Positions 6,862 to 14,155 of a stretch of DNA of 14,419 nucleotides are shown here, piece after piece. Origin of the DNA: Bacteriovoracaceae bacterium UBA1511 (GTDB lineage Bacteria > Bdellovibrionota > Bacteriovoracia > Bacteriovoracales > Bacteriovoracaceae); assembly GCA_002323535.1 (NCBI GenBank), contig DCQT01000093.1, positions 3,595 through 18,013 on the forward strand. The letters are read 5' to 3'. Both the position numbers and the translations under genes were made by a program. A model generated the notes under the pieces. It did no database searches and was not told the DNA's origin. It was given only the letters and a program-made list of their open reading frames with translations. Position 1 is the stretch's first letter; each line of letters begins with the position of its first letter.

Positions 6862-7514
6862 AATCTTATCCATTTTAGACTTTCGCCCAGAACGTAAACG
6901 GTCTTCACACCTAAAGAAGTTTCTACCACAAGGTCCTTTATACCATTACCATCTAGATCAACAATATCGAGACTCCTTTTTAATAGATGTCCGTGACGCT
7001 TGGATATAAATTCTTCCATTAAAACTGGTCCTGATTGGAAAAATAAATTTTCTCTTGAAACATCTTTTCTAATTGTTAAAAGGTACGTCTTGACTCTCGA
7101 GCTTTTATCTAGATAACTTACTCTTCCCTCTGAATAATAAAGTACAACTAAGTAAATTCCGCTACCAAGCTTATTTAAGGTGTACTTTAATAAACTCGAG
7201 CGAAATCCGACATAAGGCATCTCAAAAGATTTTATCATCTCTTTTTTGGCGTTATAAATTAATATTTCTTGAGAATGATCTCCCGCTTTAAATAAAATAC
7301 CGTCCTTGAAACTATCAAAATTTAGGTCAATTTTAAAAAAGTCACTACTAGCATGAATTTTTGACTTCAAAGAGATATTTTCTTCTTTTTTTTGTGTCAG
7401 TTTTCCTTGTAGAGCCTCTCTGATGAATCTTTCGCTTTGAGCGTTAATGAATCGACTGAAGGAAAAGCAAGTAAGAAAACTTAAGGCAAAAATTAATCGA
7501 CTAGTATTTATCAT
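6858..7514 (-). CDS. Secreted protein with two FG-GAP/VCBS-like calcium-loop motifs
   Basis: A 218-residue protein counted from the ATG at 7514. It starts with a signal peptide (MINTSRLIFALSFLTCFSFS, likely cleavage near residue 25), so it is probably periplasmic or secreted. Two similar acidic loops are visible: DLNFDSFKDGILF at 63-75 and DLDGNGIKDLVVE at 186-198. The second has the DxDGNGxxD pattern of FG-GAP/VCBS or dockerin-type calcium loops. The part between is beta-rich with many Tyr and Val. Function unknown. An in-frame TTG at 7532 would add six residues, but it has no ribosome-binding site and would cover the -10 box at 7527-7522; the ATG gives a cleaner signal peptide. Neither start has a Shine-Dalgarno site, so the mRNA may be nearly leaderless. 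Confidence 0.72.
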   Translation of the reverse strand: MINTSRLIFALSFLTCFSFSRFINAQSERFIREALQGKLTQKKEENISLKSKIHASSDFFKIDLNFDSFKDGILFKAGDHSQEILIYNAKKEMIKSFEMPYVGFRSSLLKYTLNKLGSGIYLVVLYYSEGRVSYLDKSSRVKTYLLTIRKDVSRENLFFQSGPVLMEEFISKRHGHLLKRSLDIVDLDGNGIKDLVVETSLGVKTVYVLGESLKWIRF

Positions 7515-7527
7515 TACTGATATTATA
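7497..7527. promoter_or_regulatory. Divergent promoter pair with overlapping -10 boxes
   Basis: Only 41 bases separate the two divergent ATGs. On the plus strand TCGACT (7497-7502) and TATTAT (7521-7526) are 18 bases apart and would serve the 7556 gene. On the minus strand a perfect TATAAT (7527-7522) overlaps that same -10 and would serve the 7514 gene, starting transcription at about the ATG itself. The minus -35 is weak. Confidence 0.4.
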
Positions 7528-7555
7528 ACCAAAGAATTTTTAGGAGAGATAAAAG

Positions 7556-8323
7556 ATGGAGCTAAACCTGGGCTTTGTTGACAAAAACAATCAACTTACT
7601 ATAGCGACCTTACATAATAACAAAGTTGAGACTACCACCTCTATTCAAATTAATGTTGATGAAGAAACCTGCGAAGAAAGCTCTGTCCAAACAAAGGATC
7701 TTTTTGGCGTTGTTTATGAGGGAGACGAACCGGCTTATGATTTTGGTGAACCTGTATTTATCTCTTCAAAAGAGAACCTCCCTTTATCTCATGATATGGA
7801 CTATGAGGATATTATCACAAAGATAAAAGAGCACAGTAACCACCAGTCCCTTCGTCATATAACTAAATCTATTGAAAATATTTTTAACTTAAGTGATAAG
7901 CTTCAAAAATTATATGGCCAATCACGAAACGAATTTTTTCGAGAACTGTGGCTTTTAATAAGAAGAAGCTTTTTAACTCAACATTTAAGTATTTTTTACT
8001 ACAACATCGATAATAAAAATGACGGTAAGCTAAGTCTTCAAAAAATTTCCGGCACAAATAAATTTTTATTCGAACAAACAGTCGATGATGAGTTAACAAT
8101 GTTTAATGCAATAAAACCACATATATCACCATTTCCAACTGTTTTAAGTTATGACTTTAAAAAAGGCGAGCTCACGCTTTGTGCACAGATAAATGGAACC
8201 TCCTTTCTTGTTTTGGCCAGGGTTTTTCAATTTACTTTGTTACAAAGAACAATGTTTATCTCGCTAATAAATGGGATAAATCACCACCTTGGTAAAAAAG
8301 TTTCTAAAAGAAGCTCCTCATAA
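7556..8323 (+). CDS. Hypothetical cytoplasmic protein, possibly with a degenerate GAF-like domain
   Basis: A 255-residue protein with no signal peptide or membrane helix. The ATG at 7556 has a strong AGGAGAG site 8 bases upstream. Residues 1-80 are acidic and low in helix, 80-140 are predicted mostly helical, and 125-248 alternate beta-like segments (HLSIFYYNI 143-151, FLVLARVF 217-224) with a final helix ending NGINHHLGKK (239-248). That order of helix, strands and closing helix resembles a GAF domain, but no diagnostic motif is present, so this is a weak inference. I cannot name a function. The last 43 bases overlap, on the opposite strand, the end of the lipoprotein gene. Confidence 0.65.
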   Translation: MELNLGFVDKNNQLTIATLHNNKVETTTSIQINVDEETCEESSVQTKDLFGVVYEGDEPAYDFGEPVFISSKENLPLSHDMDYEDIITKIKEHSNHQSLRHITKSIENIFNLSDKLQKLYGQSRNEFFRELWLLIRRSFLTQHLSIFYYNIDNKNDGKLSLQKISGTNKFLFEQTVDDELTMFNAIKPHISPFPTVLSYDFKKGELTLCAQINGTSFLVLARVFQFTLLQRTMFISLINGINHHLGKKVSKRSSS

Positions 8324-9759
8324 ACATCATTATCAAACAGCTTTTTCTCTTTTCTTACAAAATCACTTGATAAAATAATATGGTTTTGAAAATGGAGATT
8401 GTCTCCAATATAGAACTCCTTCCTTTTTAAACGATAGGGATTGTTTGTTATTTGCGCCCCATTCCTTTTTAGAAGATGACTACCTTTGATTATATTTTTG
8501 TTTCCCAAAAAAAATGATCGTGATTTTTTAATAGTTACTTCTTCTCTGCCGTAAGATTCAAAAGTAATAAGATCTGAGGGAATATGATAATAAACAGCAT
8601 CTCCCGGGCGACTCCCAAGCTCTCTGACAAGGATTTCTCTCCTATCCTTTTTAAATTTAGGAAATTTTTTAACTCTTCTTAATCTTGTATTTATTTTGCT
8701 TAATTTAGGAAGCTGAATATTATTTTTTATAGCTTCACTAAGTACTAGTTTACTTTTTAAAAAGTATGGCAAAACATCGATGAGCTCCGCATATGAAAAA
8801 GAAGTAAAGAAGAAGTTTTTTATTTTTTTAGTTAAATCGACATAATAAAATCCAAACGAGTCCAAGTCGTTGAACTTTAATTTAAATGAAGGTGAATCCC
8901 TTAAGAAATCATTGTTTACATTATCCACCGATAAAACTTTACTTCCAGACTCATCAAGAACTACTTTTTTTTGAGACTCTAAAAAAGACAAGCAATTAAT
9001 TTTTCGTGAAGATATATAAAAATCATTTTCCTTGAACGAAAAAAAACAATTGTTTTTATCGGTTGTTTTTTCATTAAGTGATATCCATTTACTTTCTTCA
9101 TTCAGCTTAAGCTCCACACCGACAACAGTAATTAAATACATATCCTCACCGTCTGATTCTAACTTCTTCGGTAATTCAATTAAAAAATTTTGGTCATTAA
9201 AGAATAAAGGAGATCTTATTTCGCGCTGGTAATCATCTCGAAAATTAATATCTAATTCACCAAAGGAAGTGAAATTATCATTAAGCATTCTTTTTCTTTG
9301 CACTCTAAGGCGAACGCTTTTTAATTTTATCTTTTGATGCGAAGTAGTTAATCGTTGTGAGAATTTAAATTTCAAAATAATTCGATCTATAACTTTATCT
9401 AAATTAGTAATTAAGATTGATCGGCTTATATTCGCTAGTTCAGGCAGAACATATTTTTTGTTGAGTAAATTTTCAACGACAAATTTTTCTTTAACTAGGT
9501 AACTTATAACACTGTTCTTTTTATAAACCCTGGCATTGTATTTTTTAACAAATTTTATATCATCCAAAAGAACCGGAAAGTCCTCTATTTTATTTAAATC
9601 ACTTTCTGAGTTTTCAACACCAGTCGCTCCTTCTGGTACCTCTTCTGACTCTGAGGCTAATACTTGCTTTTTTTCAAATGAGTCTTCTTCAAATGTAGTA
9701 GTATCTCCGCAAGATTCAAGAAAAAGAAAAAAAAATAATATAAAGAATTTAGAACTCAT
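8281..9759 (-). CDS. Putative lipoprotein of unknown function (492 residues)
   Basis: The N-terminus is a very Phe-rich hydrophobic segment ending L14-E15-S16-C17, a signal peptidase II lipobox with an unusual Glu at -2. C17 would be lipidated; +2 is Gly rather than Asp, so in a Gram-negative cell an outer-membrane fate is more likely than inner-membrane retention. Residues 18-60 are acidic, typical of a flexible tether, and the rest is rich in Lys, Asn and Phe with alternating strand-like segments but no family I recognise. A strong GGAGG at 9770-9766, 6 bases before the ATG, fixes the start, and a weak promoter is possible at 9826-9798. The gene lies 81 bases downstream of murA, the end of the rho-murA operon, and overlaps the 7556 gene tail to tail by 43 bases. 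Confidence 0.72.
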   Translation of the reverse strand: MSSKFFILFFFLFLESCGDTTTFEEDSFEKKQVLASESEEVPEGATGVENSESDLNKIEDFPVLLDDIKFVKKYNARVYKKNSVISYLVKEKFVVENLLNKKYVLPELANISRSILITNLDKVIDRIILKFKFSQRLTTSHQKIKLKSVRLRVQRKRMLNDNFTSFGELDINFRDDYQREIRSPLFFNDQNFLIELPKKLESDGEDMYLITVVGVELKLNEESKWISLNEKTTDKNNCFFSFKENDFYISSRKINCLSFLESQKKVVLDESGSKVLSVDNVNNDFLRDSPSFKLKFNDLDSFGFYYVDLTKKIKNFFFTSFSYAELIDVLPYFLKSKLVLSEAIKNNIQLPKLSKINTRLRRVKKFPKFKKDRREILVRELGSRPGDAVYYHIPSDLITFESYGREEVTIKKSRSFFLGNKNIIKGSHLLKRNGAQITNNPYRLKRKEFYIGDNLHFQNHIILSSDFVRKEKKLFDNDVYEELLLETFLPRW

Positions 9760-9797
9760 AAAAAACCTCCATGGGCTTTATGAACTTAAACTTTTGG

Positions 9798-9826
9798 TTT
9801 TTAAATGAGTTTTTATTTTTTTTCAA
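9798..9826 (-). promoter_or_regulatory. Possible promoter of the putative lipoprotein gene
   Basis: On the minus strand TTGAAA (9826-9821, 5/6 match to -35) and TAAAAA (9803-9798, 4/6 match to -10) are 17 bases apart. Transcription would start near 9791, with a leader of about 30 bases before the ATG at 9759. The region is nearly pure A/T, so chance matches are likely. Confidence 0.3.
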
Positions 9827-9840
9827 AAGTGAAATGATAA

Positions 9841-11085
9841 TTAAACTCTTTTAATATCTGCCCCAACTTCTCCGAGCTTTATTTCTATATTTTCATACCC
9901 ACGATCGAGATGATAAATTCTTGAAATAGTTGACTCTCCCTTGGCAACAAGAGCGGCCATTACAAGAGCTGCAGAGGCTCTTAAGTCAGTGCACATAACA
10001 GGTGCTGAGACAAATTCATCCCCACCAGAAATAATTGCAGACTTGCCTTCAAGCTTAATATTTGCCCCCATTCTTATTAACTCCGGAACATGCATGAAAC
10101 GATTCTCAAAAATTTTCTCTGTTATAACTGATACCCCATTCGCTCTACACATGAGGGTCATCAACTGTGCCTGAATATCTGTCGGAAAACCTGGGTATGG
10201 CATAGTTGTTGCTTCGACACCTTTGAGCTCACTAGGAAAAACAGTTACCTCATTTTCTTCAATCTGCATTTTTGCTCCCATTTCCTTAAGAATTGAAAAT
10301 AGGGAGGATAGATGCTTAGTTTTGAAGTTTGATACTTTCAATGAGCTATTAGTCAAAAGCCCTGTTAAAACAAATGTTGCGGCTTCAATACGATCACCAA
10401 TAGGTTTATGGGTACAACTTCCTAACTTTTCAATCCCAGCTATTTTAATGGTTGAAGTACCCTGACCTGAAATATTAGCTCCCATTGAGTTTAAAAAATC
10501 GGCCAAGTCCTCTATTTCTGGCTCTTTCGCAGCATTGTTAATAATAGTTTCGCCCTCAGCTAAGACTGCTGCCATCATGAGGTTTTCGGTAGCACCAACG
10601 GAAGGGAAGGAGAGATCTAGATGAGCACCAACAAGCTTCTTTGCCTTTGCATTAATGTAGCCATTTTCAAGTTTAATACTCGCACCCATTTTCTCAAAAT
10701 TACTCAAATGAATATCAACAGGCCTCCCTCCAATGGCACAACCGCCTGGAAGTGAGACCTTAGCTTTTCCAAACCTAGCAAGCAAAGGACCTAAGACAAG
10801 GATGGAAGCTCTCATCGTTTTAACCAAATCATATGGCGCTTCAGTTTTATTAATATTTTTACAATCAATTTTTAAAGCAGAAAGCTCTCCACTTACTACG
10901 GCGCCCATTTCCCTTAAAAGTTTAACACTCGTATTAATATCTCTGAGCGAGGGAAGTGATATAAGCTCAACCTTATCTTCACTGAGGAGTGTCCCAAAAA
11001 GGATAGGCAAACAAGCATTTTTAGATGCTGAGACTTTTAACTCTCCACTTAACTTTTTACCACCTCGTATTATTAAGCTATCCAC
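9841..11085 (-). CDS. murA: UDP-N-acetylglucosamine 1-carboxyvinyltransferase MurA
   Basis: A 414-residue cytoplasmic enzyme that transfers enolpyruvate from PEP to UDP-GlcNAc, the first committed step of peptidoglycan synthesis and the target of fosfomycin. Active-site residues of the family are present: K22-N23 in SASKNA, C116 in PGGCAIGGRPVD (the cysteine alkylated by fosfomycin), D303 in FPTDIQAQ and R395 in HLDRGYEN. Length is normal. The start is a GTG at 11085, supported by AGGGGAAG at 11096-11089. That site overlaps the end of prmC, whose stop ends 11 bases upstream, so the gene is very likely co-transcribed with rho-DUF1385-prfA-prmC. Having Cys rather than Asp at 116 predicts fosfomycin sensitivity of the enzyme itself. 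It is the last gene of that operon. Confidence 0.96.
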   Translation of the reverse strand: MDSLIIRGGKKLSGELKVSASKNACLPILFGTLLSEDKVELISLPSLRDINTSVKLLREMGAVVSGELSALKIDCKNINKTEAPYDLVKTMRASILVLGPLLARFGKAKVSLPGGCAIGGRPVDIHLSNFEKMGASIKLENGYINAKAKKLVGAHLDLSFPSVGATENLMMAAVLAEGETIINNAAKEPEIEDLADFLNSMGANISGQGTSTIKIAGIEKLGSCTHKPIGDRIEAATFVLTGLLTNSSLKVSNFKTKHLSSLFSILKEMGAKMQIEENEVTVFPSELKGVEATTMPYPGFPTDIQAQLMTLMCRANGVSVITEKIFENRFMHVPELIRMGANIKLEGKSAIISGGDEFVSAPVMCTDLRASAALVMAALVAKGESTISRIYHLDRGYENIEIKLGEVGADIKRV

Positions 11086-11088
11086 AAA

Positions 11089-11096
11089 CTTCCCCT
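11089..11096 (-). promoter_or_regulatory. Shine-Dalgarno site that fixes the murA GTG start
   Basis: The minus strand reads AGGGGAAG here, with TTT before the GTG at 11085. The first downstream in-frame ATG would remove the conserved N-terminal strand, so GTG is the start. Confidence 0.7.
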
Positions 11097-11972
11097 TTAC
11101 GATTTTCTAAATGATAACACTCTATCTCTTGAACTTAGATCTTTGATTATTTCTATTTCTTTAAAACTGAACTCACTAGCTATTTCTTTTAATCTTACAA
11201 GATGATTCTCATGACCTTCCATTAGAAATTTTCCGTCTGGCTTTAAACACCTTTCTATTTGAGAGAATAGCTCAACAAACCAACTCTCATAAACCCCATC
11301 CTCTATAAACAACGCTAAAGCAGGTTCAAACTCACGAACCTGGTGATGCACTAGATTTTCATCTTGATCTTTTTTTATGTAAGGTGGGTTTGAAACTATA
11401 AGATCATAATGACATTCATCTTCCCCCTCAAGTCTATCATTTACAAGAAATGTAACACTTGAGGAATCAGGTATACAAAAATTTAACTTTTGGTAGTTTT
11501 TTCTTGCAACCATCAAGGCGCTCTCCGAGATTTCACCACCTCTAAAGTCAATCGATCTATCAAAACACTCTGATAGTATTGTCAGCCCGATACACCCTGA
11601 GCCAACTCCTATTTCACCTACATTTATTCTTGGCCCACTAATCGTTTTAATATGTTCTACTGCTAACTCTACAAGACCTTCTGTTTCAAATCGCGGTATT
11701 AAAACTGACTCATTTACAAAAAACTCTCTACCGTAGAAATGTCCAACATTTGTTATGTAAGATAATGGGACTCCTTTTTGTAATTCATTAAAGTACTTTG
11801 TCGATTTCTCAGACTCTGAATAACTTAAAAGACAACCTGGCCCAATCTCATAACCTAGGAAATCAAAAAATGATTCCTGCAATATATTCTTATTAATACC
11901 AGGATAATTATTAAGTAGGGACTCCTCATTGTGATTAAAGAATTGTCCGATTAATTTATCTAACGTTTGCAT
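11097..11972 (-). CDS. prmC: Release factor glutamine N5-methyltransferase PrmC (HemK)
   Basis: A 291-residue SAM-dependent methyltransferase that methylates the glutamine of the GGQ motif in peptide-chain release factors. The catalytic NPPY motif is at 195-198 in LIVSNPPYIKKD, and the SAM-binding motif I, GEIGVGSGCIGL, is at 119-130. A helical N-terminal substrate-recognition region occupies about 1-75, and LIPRFETEGLVE (91-102) is the usual region before motif I. It lies 9 bases after the stop of prfA, its substrate gene, the classical arrangement. No Shine-Dalgarno site is visible before the ATG at 11972, so translation probably depends on ribosomes finishing prfA. Confidence 0.95.
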   Translation of the reverse strand: MQTLDKLIGQFFNHNEESLLNNYPGINKNILQESFFDFLGYEIGPGCLLSYSESEKSTKYFNELQKGVPLSYITNVGHFYGREFFVNESVLIPRFETEGLVELAVEHIKTISGPRINVGEIGVGSGCIGLTILSECFDRSIDFRGGEISESALMVARKNYQKLNFCIPDSSSVTFLVNDRLEGEDECHYDLIVSNPPYIKKDQDENLVHHQVREFEPALALFIEDGVYESWFVELFSQIERCLKPDGKFLMEGHENHLVRLKEIASEFSFKEIEIIKDLSSRDRVLSFRKS

Positions 11973-11981
11973 AGAATATTT

Positions 11982-13049
11982 TTATTCTTCTTGGCCCTTC
12001 AACAATTCAGCTTGATTATGTGCAATTAGCGCATCAGTGACAGGTGCCATGTCACCTTCAATAATCTTATCAAGTGAATATAGGGTCAGCCCAATACGAT
12101 GGTCGGTCAGTCGCCCCTGCGGAAAGTTATAAGTTCTTATCCTTTCACTTCTGTCGCCAGTACCTACTTGACCTTTTCTTTCTGCGTCTTCTTTTTCCTT
12201 TTTCTCTCGAACCAAAATATCAAATATCTTGTTCGTTAAAATTTTAATCGCCTTATCTTTATTTTTATGCTGTGATTTTTGGTCTTGGTTGGCAACTGAA
12301 AGCCCTGTTGGTAAGTGAGTTACTCGAACAGCGGAGTCAGTGGTATTTACAGACTGGCCGCCAGCTCCCCCTGACCTATAAACGTCAACTCGACATTCAT
12401 TTAGGTCAAGTTTGAAATCAACCTCTTCAGCTTCTGGCATAACTGCAACAGTAATCGTAGAAGTGTGAACTCTTCCCTGAGACTCTGTTTTCGGAACTCT
12501 TTGTACGCGATGGACACCAGATTCATATTTTAACTTAGAGTAAACCTTGTCCCCTTTGACCATAAATACAACTTCTTTTATCCCCTCATCTCCTTGTGAA
12601 ATTGAAACCATATCTGATTGCCAACCAAGGTCACGGATAAAATTAAGGTACATACGATAAACATCTCCGACAAAAATAGATGCCTCATCTCCACCCGCAC
12701 CGGCTCGAATTTCAACCATTACATTTTTGGCATCAAGAGGGTCTTTAGGAAGCAATAATATCTTTAATTGTTCTTCCATAGGTGGAAGCTCAGCCTCAAT
12801 TTCACTAAGCTCTTCTTTCGCCATCGATCTTAAGTCTTCGTCACTTTCAGACTTTAAAATCTCTTTGGCCTGCTCCATGTTGTCCTTCAAAGATTGATAA
12901 TCCTTGTATACGGCCACGACCTCTTCAATAGAAGACCTCTCCGAGCTAATTTTTTTGTACTCGTCTTGCCTGTCATATATTGTCGGATCTGCAAGCTTTT
13001 CTGTTAGTTCCTCGAAGCGCTTAACAACAGCATCTAATTTATGAAACAT
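11982..13049 (-). CDS. prfA: Peptide chain release factor 1 (RF1)
   Basis: A 355-residue class I release factor reading UAA and UAG stop codons. The codon-recognition tripeptide of the PxT type is PKT at 186-188 within RVPKTESQGRVHTS, and the peptidyl-hydrolysis motif GGQ is at 230-232 in RSGGAGGQSVNTTDS. RF2 would carry SPF and a programmed frameshift; neither is present. The N-terminal helical domain (1-100) and the stretch SQHKNKDKA (249-257) are normal. The site GAGG in TTTGAGGACTT overlaps the stop codon of the DUF1385 gene, 6 bases upstream of this ATG, so the two are likely coupled. Q232 is the expected target of PrmC, encoded next. Secure. Confidence 0.97.
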   Translation of the reverse strand: MFHKLDAVVKRFEELTEKLADPTIYDRQDEYKKISSERSSIEEVVAVYKDYQSLKDNMEQAKEILKSESDEDLRSMAKEELSEIEAELPPMEEQLKILLLPKDPLDAKNVMVEIRAGAGGDEASIFVGDVYRMYLNFIRDLGWQSDMVSISQGDEGIKEVVFMVKGDKVYSKLKYESGVHRVQRVPKTESQGRVHTSTITVAVMPEAEEVDFKLDLNECRVDVYRSGGAGGQSVNTTDSAVRVTHLPTGLSVANQDQKSQHKNKDKAIKILTNKIFDILVREKKEKEDAERKGQVGTGDRSERIRTYNFPQGRLTDHRIGLTLYSLDKIIEGDMAPVTDALIAHNQAELLKGQEE

Positions 13050-13055
13050 AAGTCC

Positions 13056-14153
13056 TCAAATTTCTAAAAAGTCTTTTAAAGCAAGATTCGTTTTACCCAG
13101 TTCTGAAATATTTTTAATTTCAACCTCTTCTAAACTAACAACCTTTTCTTTCGCTTCTTTTAAATTAAAGCTTTCCTCTAAGTGTAAGACAGCTTGAATT
13201 GAAGCAAGTGCGACCTCTAACTGGTCATCATCTGGTTCGCGAGTAGTTAGCTTTTGAAGTAGCATTCCAGGGTATGTAATAATCTTTCCAATAAATTTAT
13301 TTTTTGCACTACCTGCGTATTTAATTAGCTCATATGAGATACCCGCAATAGGAAAACTAAACACAACCTTTAGGAGTATTGCCACGGTATGTTGCAATAA
13401 CTTCGGCCATTCCTCAGGGAATGGAATAAAGCTGAAAGCAATTGTGAAGATAATTATAGAGACAAATAATAGAAAGAAAACAAAAGTTGTTCCGCATCTT
13501 GGATGAAAGGTTGGAAACTTTCTTGCATTCTCCACGATCAATGACTCACCGGCCTCAAATGTCGAGATAGATTTATGCTCAGCTCCGTGGTACTGGAAAA
13601 CTCGCCTGATATCGGGAATTAATCCGATGATAAATATATATCCAATAAAAATTAAAGATTTTATAGCGCCATCAACTGCATGAAATAAAACAGAATTTAA
13701 ACCCCAGCTTTGACCTGCCTGTTTTTCCAAGAAAATAGTCAAATAATGTGGAAGGAAAACAAATAATCCTATACCAAAAATGAATGATAAGCCTATGGAC
13801 AAGAAAGTTCCAAAATCAATCTTCTCAGACGCTTTCTTTTTTCCACTATCTTCTGACTCTGCAATGTTTGCAGAGTAGTTCAAAGATACTATCCCGTTTG
13901 CCATTGTTTCGATTAGAACAAGAACACCTCTAAAAAAAGGCTTTTTCAAAACGTCAAACCTCTTGCTTAAGCCAAACCATTGATCTTTTCGCAAAACAAT
14001 TTCACCAGATGGTTTTCTTACAGCGACGACAAATGCATTTGGGGACCTCATCATTACTCCCTCAATCACTGCTTGCCCACCAATAGAGGTGAATTGCTTA
14101 CTCACCAATATTTTCATCCATTTTGAAAAAACTTTTGTGAGTCTATTTTCCAT
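13056..14153 (-). CDS. DUF1385 family integral membrane protein (YqhQ-like)
   Basis: A 365-residue member of the DUF1385 family (B. subtilis YqhQ). The signature SIGGQAVIEGVMMRSPNA is at 23-40, PFFRGVLVLIETMANG at 72-87, QYHGAEHKSI at 187-196 and FHPRCGTTF at 216-224. The conserved His/Glu/Cys residues H189, E192, H193, H217 and C220 look like a possible metal site, but the biochemical role of the family is not known to me. About four membrane segments are visible (116-140, 163-180, 222-245, 255-275), followed by a helical charged tail (300-365). In many bacteria the gene sits beside prfA/prmC and rpmE. Here its ATG is 2 bases after the rho stop; a second ATG at codon 13 is an alternative start still upstream of the signature. 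Confidence 0.9.
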   Translation of the reverse strand: MENRLTKVFSKWMKILVSKQFTSIGGQAVIEGVMMRSPNAFVVAVRKPSGEIVLRKDQWFGLSKRFDVLKKPFFRGVLVLIETMANGIVSLNYSANIAESEDSGKKKASEKIDFGTFLSIGLSFIFGIGLFVFLPHYLTIFLEKQAGQSWGLNSVLFHAVDGAIKSLIFIGYIFIIGLIPDIRRVFQYHGAEHKSISTFEAGESLIVENARKFPTFHPRCGTTFVFFLLFVSIIIFTIAFSFIPFPEEWPKLLQHTVAILLKVVFSFPIAGISYELIKYAGSAKNKFIGKIITYPGMLLQKLTTREPDDDQLEVALASIQAVLHLEESFNLKEAKEKVVSLEEVEIKNISELGKTNLALKDFLEI

Positions 14154-14155
14154 TT

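Noticed and set aside
6737..7009. Plus-strand open frame of 90 codons
   Set aside because: Out of frame with the small membrane protein and antisense to the secreted-protein gene; low-complexity Lys/Leu composition.
7515..7532. TTG at 7532 as the start of the secreted protein
   Set aside because: No ribosome-binding site, and it would place a perfect TATAAT inside the coding region; the ATG at 7514 gives a cleaner signal peptide.
9536..9808. Plus-strand open frame of 90 codons
   Set aside because: Antisense to the lipoprotein N-terminus, which has a strong ribosome-binding site and lipobox.
9790..9830. 7-bp inverted repeat ACTTTTG/CAAAAGT downstream of murA as a terminator
   Set aside because: The loop is 27 bases and the stem is almost all A-T, so it would not form a stable terminator; expected by chance in such sequence.
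10733..11110. Plus-strand open frame of 125 codons
   Set aside because: It lies wholly antisense to murA and the prmC end, has no ribosome-binding site, and the opposite strand encodes a fully conserved enzyme.
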